Shown one piece after another: positions 34,112 to 42,671 of a stretch of DNA of 64,000 nucleotides. Every line of letters begins with the position of its first letter. Positions within the stretch are counted from its first letter, which is position 1. The notes under the pieces were generated by a model, which saw only the letters and a program-made list of their open reading frames with translations, searched no databases and had not been told where the DNA came from. The DNA comes from Bacillota bacterium. GTDB taxonomy: Bacteria > Bacillota > UBA4882 > UBA8346. The stretch is from contig JARKQY010000024.1 in assembly GCA_029974635.1 (NCBI GenBank), forward strand, positions 248,001 through 312,000, in the 5' to 3' direction. The position numbers and the translations under genes are program-made.

Positions 34112-34990
34112 ATGAAAAAAGGAATCTTTGGACTCATAATGATTTTAAGTTTAGCAATGGTTATTATTGCAGGTTGCGGCGGCGGTGGCGGCAGTACAAC
34201 TGTTGGACCGACTCCAACGCCGATTCCTGCTCCGGAAGAGTTTCCGGATTCAACAACTGCTTATCAGACCAGTGGTCCAACATTTTTTGACTCGGGCTAT
34301 GCGCTGACGGATACGGTTGTTTTAACAGGGGATGATGGTTCGACATGGGGCGATACTAGAATTGATGATGCGGTTGGCGCTTTAGGAACATTGGCAACCT
34401 ATAGTGATGGAGCCAATAAAATCTTATATGTAAAAGTCACATTTTCCAAGACTGGAGTAGGTCGTCAGGTTTGTCTTTTGGTTGATGACACAGCACAGAC
34501 TTCAAATTTCCCTGTTAATGGGCGGTACACCCAGTATCTTCCATGGCTGGGGTCGTTTGACTTAAGGATTCCTAATTTTGATCCCGATCTTGGCGTAGGA
34601 GCGGAGCGTGAATGGGGGCCTGGGACTTTAAAATCAAATATATACCAGTTTTATTATGATGGCTCTTCTCAAGTTCAAATAGCCGCCCCGCTTCCTTCAT
34701 GTTCAGTTAATGGACTTACTCATGATGGTGGCGGAAATGTGAGTAGTATTGAATTTCAAATTCCTTATGATAATATCGGAAAAAATGGAGCGGTATCTGG
34801 AGCTAACCTAAAACTAGTGGCCATACTAGGCCGGGGTGTTTATGCCAGCGATGATGGAACTCTTGTTACTGCCAGACCATTGGGGGCATCAAGCGCCATT
34901 CCGGGTGATCAAATTATTTTAGCAGATCCTGATACGGATGCTGTTCGCATTGGCACAATTGGTTCATATGCAAAATGCGCCTTAGAATAA
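34112..34990 (+). CDS. Lipoprotein with a CBM9/DOMON-like beta-sandwich
   Basis: About 292 residues. The GTG at 34109 and ATG at 34112 both follow AAGGAGG (34096-34102). Lipobox VIIAGC then a Gly-rich stretch and Pro-Thr linker (GPTPTPIPAPEE). The globular part (about 50-290) has beta-rich wording ILYVKVTFSK, QVCLLVDDTAQT, IEFQIPYDNIG that resembles family 9 carbohydrate-binding or DOMON-type domains (uncertain). It follows the porin gene by about 105 bases and ends at a strong terminator. Possible glycan-binding surface lipoprotein. Confidence 0.6.
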   Translation: MKKGIFGLIMILSLAMVIIAGCGGGGGSTTVGPTPTPIPAPEEFPDSTTAYQTSGPTFFDSGYALTDTVVLTGDDGSTWGDTRIDDAVGALGTLATYSDGANKILYVKVTFSKTGVGRQVCLLVDDTAQTSNFPVNGRYTQYLPWLGSFDLRIPNFDPDLGVGAEREWGPGTLKSNIYQFYYDGSSQVQIAAPLPSCSVNGLTHDGGGNVSSIEFQIPYDNIGKNGAVSGANLKLVAILGRGVYASDDGTLVTARPLGASSAIPGDQIILADPDTDAVRIGTIGSYAKCALE

Positions 34991-35029
34991 TACGTAACCG
35001 TCGCTATTATTAACAGTTTGCATATATCT

Positions 35030-35074
35030 CCATAGCTAACATCAGTATTGATGCTTAGCTATGGATGTTTTTTT
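35030..35074 (+). terminator. Intrinsic terminator after the porin-lipoprotein unit
   Basis: CCATAGCTAA (35030-35039) pairs with TTAGCTATGG (35055-35064), with a second inner CATCA/TGATG stem, followed by a run of T. A 62-codon frame starting at 35048 lies partly in this hairpin and is not supported. Confidence 0.9.
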
Positions 35075-35232
35075 GATCGTCTTTCAGCGGATGAACGGTT
35101 TTCACTGAAAAACCGGATCACAGAGAATGATGGCAGGAAGATGGTTTGTTTTAGCAAATATAATTATTTATTTGAATGCAAATTGCACGCATTAGTCAAG
35201 GTTGACGAATCAGAGAAGAAAGGGCCAATTGA

Positions 35233-35493
35233 ATGAGTATATTTGAAGCTATTATGTTAATCTGCTTCGGAGCGGCTTGGCCGGTTTCGATGTATAAATC
35301 TTATCGTTCAAAGAGCAACAACGGTAAAAGTGTGATTTTTCTTTTTATAATTCTGGTGGGCTATATCTCCGGTATCAGCCATAAATTAATTTATAATTAT
35401 GATATGGTGATTTTTCTTTATATTTTAAACGGTGTGATGGTTTTCGGTGATATTTTGTTGTATTTTAGGAATAGGAGATTGGAAAGTCGCTGA
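35233..35493 (+). CDS. Small PQ-loop/SemiSWEET-like membrane protein
   Basis: 86 residues with three hydrophobic segments. GAAWPVSMYKSYRSKSNNGKS and GYISGISHKLIYN followed by an aromatic-rich last segment and GDILLYFRNRR resemble half-size PQ-loop (SemiSWEET) proteins. These dimerise to move small sugars, which would suit this locus, but function is not shown. A weak AAAGGG precedes the ATG. A terminator follows at 35550. Confidence 0.6.
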   Translation: MSIFEAIMLICFGAAWPVSMYKSYRSKSNNGKSVIFLFIILVGYISGISHKLIYNYDMVIFLYILNGVMVFGDILLYFRNRRLESR

Positions 35494-35549
35494 AGGCCGT
35501 GAAGGAAAATTCAACTTATATAAAATCGGATTAATATGAAATGAGTAAT

Positions 35550-35590
35550 AAAGACCAATGGCAAACAGATCTTGGTCTTTTAATTTTTTA
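35550..35590 (+). terminator. Intrinsic terminator after the PQ-loop gene
   Basis: AAAGACCAA (35550-35558) pairs with TTGGTCTTT (35572-35580), followed by TAATTTTTTA. Confidence 0.8.
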
Positions 35591-35602
35591 TTTGGATCTA
35601 TT

Positions 35603-35657
35603 GTAAGCGTCAAAACAACTCACCTTGACAAACCGTTGGGGTTGTTTTGACGCTTAC
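35603..35657. repeat. 17-base-pair inverted repeat upstream of lacI
   Basis: GTAAGCGTCAAAACAAC (35603-35619) and its exact complement GTTGTTTTGACGCTTAC (35641-35657) enclose a 21-base loop that contains TTGACAAACCG. There is no T tract. The end of the right arm, CGCTTACCGTAAAC, recurs as CGCTTACTGTAAAC near 35762. Confidence 0.6.
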
Positions 35658-35697
35658 CGTAAACCTAGCTGTTGTTGAATTGCATTTAAGTTTTTCT

Positions 35698-35719
35698 GAA
35701 ATTAAAACGGTTTAGTAAA
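35698..35719. promoter_or_regulatory. LacI-type operator G
   Basis: GAAATTAAAAC/GGTTTAGTAAA, about 150 bases before promoter P1 of the regulator gene; a possible auxiliary site. Confidence 0.5.
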
Positions 35720-35845
35720 AAATGATTTATCGATCAAAAATAGCGATAATAGAAGACGCGGCGCTTACTGTAAACGACGATAGCAATAATAAAACCCCAG
35801 TCAAATGGTAGTTTTTTCTGTTTTAAGAAAACATTGCTTTAGCTA

Positions 35846-35894
35846 TTGACGTTCAGGAAGATTTATATTATGATAAAGATACCGGTTTAGTAAA
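35846..35894 (+). promoter_or_regulatory. lacI promoter P1 with operator H
   Basis: TTGACG (35846-35851), 17 bases, TATGAT (35869-35874). Operator GATAAAGATACC/GGTTTAGTAAA covers 35873-35894 immediately downstream of the -10. Confidence 0.7.
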
Positions 35895-36010
35895 TTAATC
35901 CGGATTTAATTTCAAAAGTCATTAACGATTGCTTGGGTAAGGTACATAAGATTGAAATTGTCATGATTTTAATCGATAGACAGGAAAAAATGCCTCTAAT
36001 ACTTGGTTCA

Positions 36011-36059
36011 TTGACATAATTTGGCTTTTGTAATATTATATTGATACCGGTTTAGTTCC
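36011..36059 (+). promoter_or_regulatory. lacI promoter P2 with operator I
   Basis: A consensus promoter, TTGACA (36011-36016), 17 bases, TATTAT (36034-36039). An operator with half-site GGTTTAGTTCC at 36038-36059 sits over the expected start site. Two repressed promoters in series precede the regulator and, by read-through, the transport and mannan genes. Confidence 0.75.
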
Positions 36060-36118
36060 ATTACTTGTTTGTGCAACTTTAAAACGATTAAATCTGTATC
36101 AATAAAGGAGAGTTAGTG

Positions 36119-37150
36119 ATGATTACAATCAAAGACATAGCTGAAATGGCCCAAGTATCCAAAGGAACAGTATCCCGGGTAATCAACGGTACTCCCGGAG
36201 TTGGGGATGAAACCCGGAAGCGGATTTTAAAGATCATTAAAGAATTGGATTTCGAACCCAACGCTTCAGCACAAGGATTGGCGGCAAAACGGACCAATAA
36301 TATCGGATTAATCATTCCCCATACCGGGAAATATTCATTAGCCAATAATTATTGGCCGATTATCCTAACCGAAATCACGCAACAAGCCGCTCTTCGGGAT
36401 TATAATGTCTTAATCTCCACCGCCCGGTCCGAAGATGACGTGAATTCCGCTTATAAATCGATTTTGAAAGGCAGAAGGGTTGACGGATTGATCATCGGCG
36501 GCTATCAGTTCGGCGAGAAACAAGTGGCGGAGCTGATGTTGAAAGAATTCCCCTATGTTTTCATCGGCCGCAATTCCTATATTTCATCGTATTATGTTGA
36601 TGTTAACGGTGTGGCGGGGACCCGGAGCATGACCGAGCATTTAGTTCATCTGGGTCATAAAGAAATCGCCGTATTAGCCGGGCCGGAAAATTTTATCAAT
36701 ATTCAAGAACGGCTCCAAGGGTTTAAAGACGCCATGAATCAAGCCGGACTGCGGCCTCATCATATTTACCACTGTAAATATCATATGGAAGAGATAGTGA
36801 AGGGAACCAAGCGCATTTTGCAGCAAAAGCCGCGCCCTACAGCTTTATTTGCAGTTGCTGAAGATTTGGCGGTGGGAGTATTAAAAGCCGTTAATGAAAT
36901 GGGTCTGCGAATCCCCGAAGATTTGGCGGTAACCTTCTTTGATGATTTACCATTTTTTGAATGTTTTCATCCGACCATCACTGCTATTCGACAACCGGTT
37001 GAAGAGATAGGGTCCACCGTATCCAATTTACTCTTTACTTTGCTCGAAGGCAAGACGCCGGTGCATCGAAACGTAATTTTGCCAACGGAGATAATTGTGC
37101 GTGAATCTTGTGGCAGTACGCTGCCTCAAGGTTCAAAGGCTAAATCGTAG
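36119..37150 (+). CDS. LacI-family transcriptional regulator
   Basis: About 343 residues from the ATG at 36119, eight bases after AAAGGAG; a GTG at 36116 is possible. Residues 1-50 are a LacI helix-turn-helix (TIKDIAEMAQVSKGTVSRVING) with a hinge helix NASAQGLAAKRTN. The rest is the periplasmic-binding-protein-like sensor (IGLIIPHTG, LPTEIIVRESCG at the end). It is the obvious candidate to bind the GGTTTAGTAAA operators in this window, including two over its own promoters, and to be released by a mannan-derived sugar. Ligand unknown. Confidence 0.9.
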   Translation: MITIKDIAEMAQVSKGTVSRVINGTPGVGDETRKRILKIIKELDFEPNASAQGLAAKRTNNIGLIIPHTGKYSLANNYWPIILTEITQQAALRDYNVLISTARSEDDVNSAYKSILKGRRVDGLIIGGYQFGEKQVAELMLKEFPYVFIGRNSYISSYYVDVNGVAGTRSMTEHLVHLGHKEIAVLAGPENFINIQERLQGFKDAMNQAGLRPHHIYHCKYHMEEIVKGTKRILQQKPRPTALFAVAEDLAVGVLKAVNEMGLRIPEDLAVTFFDDLPFFECFHPTITAIRQPVEEIGSTVSNLLFTLLEGKTPVHRNVILPTEIIVRESCGSTLPQGSKAKS

Positions 37151-37235
37151 TTTAAAATGATATGGAGGTGATCCGGAGACTGAATTCGTTTATCCTTAAT
37201 TTTCAAAGTAAACAAGAATAAGGAGGGTCACCAAA

Positions 37236-38507
37236 GTGAAAAAGAGCATTTTCATATTATTTAGTGTAATGATATTGTTTGTATTGGTAGTTGCACCCTT
37301 GAGTCTTGCTGCACCGGTACAAATCAGATATACCCGGTGGGCTGGAACTGAGGAAGCTAAAGATTTTCAAGCTTTAGTAAACGAATTTAACAAGAAGAAT
37401 CCCGGAATAAAAGTTGTTGCCGAATTTTTACCGTGGGGCGCCTATTGGCAAAAGATCCAAACCACCTTAATTGCTGGAAATGCCGCGGATGTAATTTCGT
37501 TGAATGCCGGTGAAGCTGTAAAGTATATCAACAAAGGTGTTTTCTATGATTTATCCAAGCTGAGCGGAGCCAGGGAACGGTTAACCGAAATGGCCAAAAA
37601 CGCTCAAAAAATAGTTACTTATAATGGTCAAATCGTCGGTATGCCGGTTGGGATCGGGTTGCGGGTCCTGGTTTACAATAAAGCAATGTTTGATGAAGCC
37701 GGAGTGCCGTATTTAGATCCGGCGAAGCCCTTAACCTGGGAGCAGTTCCTAGCCATCGGCAAAAAATTGACCAAAATCGAAAACGGACAAGTTACGCAAT
37801 ATGCTTTCCAGGCAGATAGCGGTGAACTTCACAAAATTTTAATCAACCAAGCGGGCGGGTCGATTGTTGACAATATCTCCGCTCCGAAAAAAGTGACGAT
37901 TAATTCTCCAGAAGCAATTGCCGCATTGAAATATATGAAGAGTTTATATGATGAACAAGTTATACCGCCTTACAAAGATGTGATTGGTCCTTGGGGCAAT
38001 CAAGACAATGCAATCGTTACCGGGAAAGTGGCCATAATGTTTACCGGCCCGTGGTCATTAGGTACGGTGAAAGAAAAAGGAATGAAATATGGTACGGCTC
38101 CGATGTTTATGGGGAAAGAACGATCTACGGTAGGTTATGTCAATTTTAATGCGATTGCCAAGAATACCAAACATGCAAAAGAAGCCTGGAAATTCCTTGA
38201 TTGGTTAACCAGCAAGGAAGGGCAAATCAGATTTGCCCAGACCGGCGATCTTCCGGCCAATATCTCCGCTTTAGAGGGAGTAAAAAATAATCCTTCAAAG
38301 TATAGCGCTGACGTAATGAATGCTTATTATGAAGATTTGCAATACATTTCAATGGGACCGATGGTCTCCGATGCGAAGTTCTATGGTGATTGTGATAATT
38401 ACTGGCGTGATTTCCTTGACGGCAAACTTACCGCTGAACAAGCGGCAGCCGGTTACGAAAAAGCCGGACAATCCATCCTGGATGAAATCAATAAAAAGAA
38501 GAAGTAA
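37236..38507 (+). CDS. ABC sugar importer, solute-binding protein
   Basis: 423 residues, family 1 extracellular solute-binding protein: IRYTRWAGTEEAKDFQALV, FNKKNPGIKV, YWQKIQTTLIAGNAADV, and VAIMFTGPWSL. The N-terminus is a plain signal peptide ending SLAAP with no lipobox Cys, so the mature protein is soluble. That would be lost from a monoderm cell and suggests a periplasm. GTG start after AAGGAGG. It lies 85 bases after lacI with no separate promoter seen. The ligand is probably a manno-oligosaccharide (inference from context). Confidence 0.9.
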   Translation: MKKSIFILFSVMILFVLVVAPLSLAAPVQIRYTRWAGTEEAKDFQALVNEFNKKNPGIKVVAEFLPWGAYWQKIQTTLIAGNAADVISLNAGEAVKYINKGVFYDLSKLSGARERLTEMAKNAQKIVTYNGQIVGMPVGIGLRVLVYNKAMFDEAGVPYLDPAKPLTWEQFLAIGKKLTKIENGQVTQYAFQADSGELHKILINQAGGSIVDNISAPKKVTINSPEAIAALKYMKSLYDEQVIPPYKDVIGPWGNQDNAIVTGKVAIMFTGPWSLGTVKEKGMKYGTAPMFMGKERSTVGYVNFNAIAKNTKHAKEAWKFLDWLTSKEGQIRFAQTGDLPANISALEGVKNNPSKYSADVMNAYYEDLQYISMGPMVSDAKFYGDCDNYWRDFLDGKLTAEQAAAGYEKAGQSILDEINKKKK

Positions 38508-38515
38508 CTCATCAT

Positions 38516-38550
38516 GGCGGGCAGGTTCTTACTACCTACCCGCCTATTTT
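38516..38550 (+). terminator. Stem-loop between binding protein and permease genes
   Basis: GGCGGG.AGGT (38516-38526) pairs with ACCT.CCCGCC (38534-38544), with a weak T-rich tail. Such structures often protect the abundant binding-protein mRNA or cause partial termination. Confidence 0.65.
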
Positions 38551-38573
38551 ATGGCCAATCGAGGTGATTTAAA

Positions 38574-39542
38574 ATGGCAGCCGTGCAAGAAAAAATTGCG
38601 CAACAATTTCCGTATAAAAAGCGTTCGCAATGGAGCATAGCTAAGAAAAACGCGTTATGGGGGGTTGTTTTAGTTGCACCCTGGTTTATCGGTTATTTAG
38701 CATTTAGTTTTATTCCCAATCTTGCTTCACTCTATTTAAGCTTTACGGAATGGGATATGTTTTCCGCGCCAAGCTGGGTCGGAGTCTCCAATTATCTCAA
38801 ACTGTTACATGATCCAGTCTTTTTACTATCAATAAAAAATACCTTTTTAATCATGATCTTCAGCAATCTGATTGGAATTGGTTTTGGTCTGTTAGTGGCG
38901 GTAGTCTTGGCGAAAGATCCGCCGGGCCGTTATCTCTTTCGGACGACTTTGTATCTTCCATCTTTAGTAATGCCGGTGGCGATGGGAATGATGATGCGGC
39001 AAATATATGCCAGCGGTGATTTTGGATTGCTCAATCAGTTTATAGGCTGGTTTGGTATTGCCCCGCAACGATGGTTAACTGAGCCTAATATGGCTATTTG
39101 GGCCGTTATTATTGCCGCATTTTGGGGAATCGGCGGTACGATGGTAATTTTTTTAGCCGGGTTGAAAGGAATCAATCGGGAATATTACGAAGCGGCGATG
39201 ATCGATGGCGCAAGTCCGTTTCGCAAATTCATCCATATAACATTACCGTTATTGGCGCCGATTATTGTTTTTCAATTGCTGATGGGTATGATTGGCGGCA
39301 GTGGATTGCAGGTCTTTGAATTCCCGGCTGCGCTGGCTGATTTCGCCGGCGCCTCAAATTCGATGGGCTATCATGATTCTTTGGGCACTTTGGTTTATTA
39401 TCTGTTTATGAACGGCTTCCGCTATTTTAAGTTTGGTCTAGCCAGCGCTTTAGCTTGGTATATATTTGGAATTGCCTTGGTTCTTGGAGTCATTATCTAC
39501 TTTCTGGCAAAACGTTATAACTTCTATGGTACCGAAGAGTAA
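38574..39542 (+). CDS. ABC sugar importer permease, MalF-type
   Basis: 322 residues, about six membrane helices. The cytoplasmic EAA loop YYEAAMIDGASPFRKFIHITLPLL is split here as YYEAAMIDGAS and ITLPLL. It pairs with the second permease at 39668. No ATPase gene lies in the operon, so a shared MsmX-like ATPase elsewhere must energise it. Confidence 0.92.
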   Translation: MAAVQEKIAQQFPYKKRSQWSIAKKNALWGVVLVAPWFIGYLAFSFIPNLASLYLSFTEWDMFSAPSWVGVSNYLKLLHDPVFLLSIKNTFLIMIFSNLIGIGFGLLVAVVLAKDPPGRYLFRTTLYLPSLVMPVAMGMMMRQIYASGDFGLLNQFIGWFGIAPQRWLTEPNMAIWAVIIAAFWGIGGTMVIFLAGLKGINREYYEAAMIDGASPFRKFIHITLPLLAPIIVFQLLMGMIGGSGLQVFEFPAALADFAGASNSMGYHDSLGTLVYYLFMNGFRYFKFGLASALAWYIFGIALVLGVIIYFLAKRYNFYGTEE

Positions 39543-39573
39543 TTATCACAGATAATGAATTATCATAGATAAT
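39542..39573. repeat. Two tandem short palindromes between the permease genes
   Basis: ATTATC-ACA-GATAAT (39542-39556) and ATTATC-ATA-GATAAT (39559-39573) stand two bases apart right at the stop of the first permease gene. Possible RNA processing or protein-binding site. Confidence 0.45.
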
Positions 39574-39667
39574 TTTAAAGCTTTGCTTTATTTGGACTAG
39601 AAAGAAAGAAGATCGATGGCTATTATTACCAGAAAATTTTTCAGATAGTTTTCGAGGAGGGATTTCC

Positions 39668-40552
39668 ATGGCAGACGTATCGGGCGCCCCAAAAAGGCGA
39701 TTTAAAATATCTTCCGAATCAGGGCCAAGTGATATTAGCCCTTTAGGACATCTAGTCAACTTTTTGCTCATTGGATTTTTCTGTTTTATCATCATTGTGC
39801 CGTTTTTTTGGTTAATAACTTCATCTTTCAAAGATATGGGGCAGTTCAGTTCGGTACCCATCCAATGGATTCCTGTGCCCTGGCATCCGGAAAACTATCT
39901 CATCGCCCTAAAATCGATTCCATTATTAAATTATATTATGAACAGTGTAATTTTGGCAACTATCCAAGTTGTTTTGGGAGTATTCAGCTCAGCGTTAATT
40001 GCTTACGGATTTGCCCGGTTCCGTTTTCCCGGCCGTGGATTTTTATTTGTCGTGTTAATTGCCAGCATGATGCTGCCGTGGCAAGCCACGAGTATACCTG
40101 TATTTTTGTTTTACCGTTCGCTCGGTTGGCTCAATACATTTTTACCCTTAATTGTTCCGAGTATTTTCGGAATGGCTTGGAATATTTTTTTGTTGCGGCA
40201 ATTCTTTGTCAGTTTGCCGGTTTCAATCGATGAAGCCGCCACCATCGATGGCTGCGGTCCAATAAGCATCTGGTGGCGGATTATCTTACCCCAATCGAAA
40301 CCGGTCTTAGTTGTAGTGAGTTTATTTACTTTTATGTGGAGTTGGAAAGACGTTTGGGGACCGCTGATTTATCTAACGGATAGCAAATTATATACTTTAC
40401 CGGTTGGATTGTTAATGTTCGAGTCTCCGTTTGAAGTGCAATATACGCAACAATTGGCGGCAGTTGTCATTGCGATTATTCCGACCGTTCTTTTCTATGT
40501 CTTTGGCCAACGTTACCTGGACCGGGGTATTACCATCGCGGATGTAAAGTAA
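39668..40552 (+). CDS. ABC sugar importer permease, MalG-type
   Basis: 294 residues with six membrane segments and the EAA loop DEAATIDGCGP...RIILPQSKP. The ATG follows GAGGAGGG. It completes the membrane part of the importer and lies 18 bases before a mannanase gene. Confidence 0.92.
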   Translation: MADVSGAPKRRFKISSESGPSDISPLGHLVNFLLIGFFCFIIIVPFFWLITSSFKDMGQFSSVPIQWIPVPWHPENYLIALKSIPLLNYIMNSVILATIQVVLGVFSSALIAYGFARFRFPGRGFLFVVLIASMMLPWQATSIPVFLFYRSLGWLNTFLPLIVPSIFGMAWNIFLLRQFFVSLPVSIDEAATIDGCGPISIWWRIILPQSKPVLVVVSLFTFMWSWKDVWGPLIYLTDSKLYTLPVGLLMFESPFEVQYTQQLAAVVIAIIPTVLFYVFGQRYLDRGITIADVK

Positions 40553-40570
40553 ATCAGGAGGGGTAGTGAC

Positions 40571-42646
40571 ATGAAACGTAAAAGTCATAGTTTATTTTGT
40601 TTGGTGGGTTTATGCTTGATTCTGATGACTGTTTTCAGCAGGAATCTTCCGGTATATTCAGCCGCTAGTTCCTATGTAACCCAAGTTGGTGCTAATTTTT
40701 TGCTGGAGGGTAAACCGTTTTACATCACTGGAGCGAATAATCACTATATCCAGTTTGCGCCGCAAGCCGAAGTTGACCGGATATTGGCTGATGCAGTCGC
40801 TATGAAATTAAATGTCCTTAGAATTTGGGGTTTTTTAGATATCGGTTCACTGGATCATTCGGTGGCAACAGTCTGGAATTCATATGGGCCCAATGCGTAT
40901 GATTTGAATACCAAAGGAGTATATTTCCAGTACTGGGATCCGGTAGAAAATAAACCGGTTTACAATAATGGGGTCAACGGGTTACAAAAATTGGATTATG
41001 TCATTGCCAAGGCCGGACAACTTGGTTTGAAGTTAATCATTGTCTTAACGAATAATTGGCAGCATATGGGCGGAGTTCCGCAATATATGACCTGGTATTA
41101 TCTGGAACATCAGTATGATTTTTATATCAACGATAAAGCGAAGCAAGCATACAAAGACTGGGCTAACCATCTTATTACCCGGGAGAATACGAAAACTAAA
41201 ATATCCTATCGCGATGATCCGGCCATTATGGCATGGGAATTAATGAATGAACCGCATTGCGACAATGTTACCACTAAAGTTTTGACCAATTGGGTAGCTG
41301 AGATGAGCGCTTATATCAAACAGTTGGATCCTCATCATTTAGTTGCAATAGGTGATGAAGGCTTTTTTAATCGGATAAACGGTACCGGGGCCGCTTATAA
41401 CGGTAGTTCCGGGTTGGATTTTGAAGAGAATCTAAAGATTCCAACGGTTGATTTTGGAACTTATCATCTTTACCCCGACTGGTGGAAAACCACGCCTGAA
41501 TGGGGTGTTCAATATATTAAAGACCACATTAACACCGGAAAAGCAATCGGGAAGCCGGTAATTTTAGAGGAATTCGGTTGGCAAAACGATGCCTCTAAAG
41601 AAAAAGTTTATGGAATGTGGCTGGATACGATTTATAAAGAAAATGGAGCAGGATGGCTCTTCTGGCGTTTGGTTGCCCCGGCTGAGAATGGGACCCGTCC
41701 TGTTGATAGCGACCATTTTGATATTTATTATCCCAGCGGGATAGCAGCGTCGTTTAAAAATTGGGCGCAGCTTTTTACAAAAAAAGGAACCGCCGCTGCT
41801 AACAACGCTGACACCAATAGTGTTGTTCCGGGAGAATTTAATTTGGTCGCGCCTGAGAATGGCGCATCCAAGGTCAATATCACACCTGCTTTTACTTGGC
41901 AGAGTTCGGCTGGCGCAACAAACTATGAAATAACCATCGCCACCGATAGCTCGTTTAGCGTAACAGTCAGTAATTCGTTAACTACGGAAAGTAAATTTGT
42001 TCCTACCACACCCCTTTCCTATGACACAACTTATTATTGGAAAGTAACTGCCTTGAACGACGCCGGGAAACAAGTTGCCGGTAACGCGGGGGCATCCTTT
42101 ACCACTGAAAATATGCCGCGGGTTAATATAATTGATGATTTCGAGGATTATAACGGCTCGGCTTATGCGTTGAATTCAATGTATAAAAGGAATACCGATG
42201 GCAATAACGTGAAGGTGGCGTTGGATAACGTCACTAAGAATGACGGCAAATATGGTTTAAAGTATGAGTACACTTTAACCGATCCGGGCTTTTGCGGGGT
42301 CATCAAGCAGAAACTTCGTAATACCAATTGGCAAGGTGCAACCGGGATTCAATTCTGGCTCAAACCCGATGGCTCAGATAATTATTTCACGATTCAATTC
42401 CAAGAAACCAATGGCGAAGCTTGGGAATATGGTTTTAAATTAGCCGGGAGCAAAGAAGCGAAAATATACCAGATTCCCCTTGAAAATTTCGGGAAACCCG
42501 GTTGGTGCAAAGTTGGGGATAATAAACTCAACTTACGCTCCATATCAAATTTTTCGATCTATATGGGTAAGGGTGATAATGACACCACAGGTGTGGTTTA
42601 TATTGATTCGATCGCATTAGTCGGTAATTTAGGCGCTAAAAAATAG
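40571..42646 (+). CDS. Secreted GH5 endo-beta-mannanase with Fn3-like and binding modules
   Basis: 691 residues. The signal peptide is cut near residue 31 (VYSA-AS). Residues 35-400 are a GH5 mannanase domain: GANNHYIQFAP, acid/base Glu227 in AWELMNEPH, nucleophile Glu334 in ILEEFGW. Residues 420-513 are a fibronectin III-like domain (PENGASKVNITPAFTWQSS). Residues 518-690 form a jelly-roll carbohydrate-binding module (IIDDFEDYNGS, GATGIQFWLKPDGS) close to that of the protein at 28082. The catalytic domain is a paralogue of the lipoprotein at 31264. AGGAGG precedes the ATG. Confidence 0.92.
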   Translation: MKRKSHSLFCLVGLCLILMTVFSRNLPVYSAASSYVTQVGANFLLEGKPFYITGANNHYIQFAPQAEVDRILADAVAMKLNVLRIWGFLDIGSLDHSVATVWNSYGPNAYDLNTKGVYFQYWDPVENKPVYNNGVNGLQKLDYVIAKAGQLGLKLIIVLTNNWQHMGGVPQYMTWYYLEHQYDFYINDKAKQAYKDWANHLITRENTKTKISYRDDPAIMAWELMNEPHCDNVTTKVLTNWVAEMSAYIKQLDPHHLVAIGDEGFFNRINGTGAAYNGSSGLDFEENLKIPTVDFGTYHLYPDWWKTTPEWGVQYIKDHINTGKAIGKPVILEEFGWQNDASKEKVYGMWLDTIYKENGAGWLFWRLVAPAENGTRPVDSDHFDIYYPSGIAASFKNWAQLFTKKGTAAANNADTNSVVPGEFNLVAPENGASKVNITPAFTWQSSAGATNYEITIATDSSFSVTVSNSLTTESKFVPTTPLSYDTTYYWKVTALNDAGKQVAGNAGASFTTENMPRVNIIDDFEDYNGSAYALNSMYKRNTDGNNVKVALDNVTKNDGKYGLKYEYTLTDPGFCGVIKQKLRNTNWQGATGIQFWLKPDGSDNYFTIQFQETNGEAWEYGFKLAGSKEAKIYQIPLENFGKPGWCKVGDNKLNLRSISNFSIYMGKGDNDTTGVVYIDSIALVGNLGAKK

Positions 42647-42671
42647 AGTTTTATCCAAAGGAACGAAGCAA

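Noticed and set aside
35048..35236. 62-codon frame before the PQ-loop gene, with an ATGA overlap
   Set aside because: Its start lies inside a strong terminator hairpin and there is no ribosome binding site.
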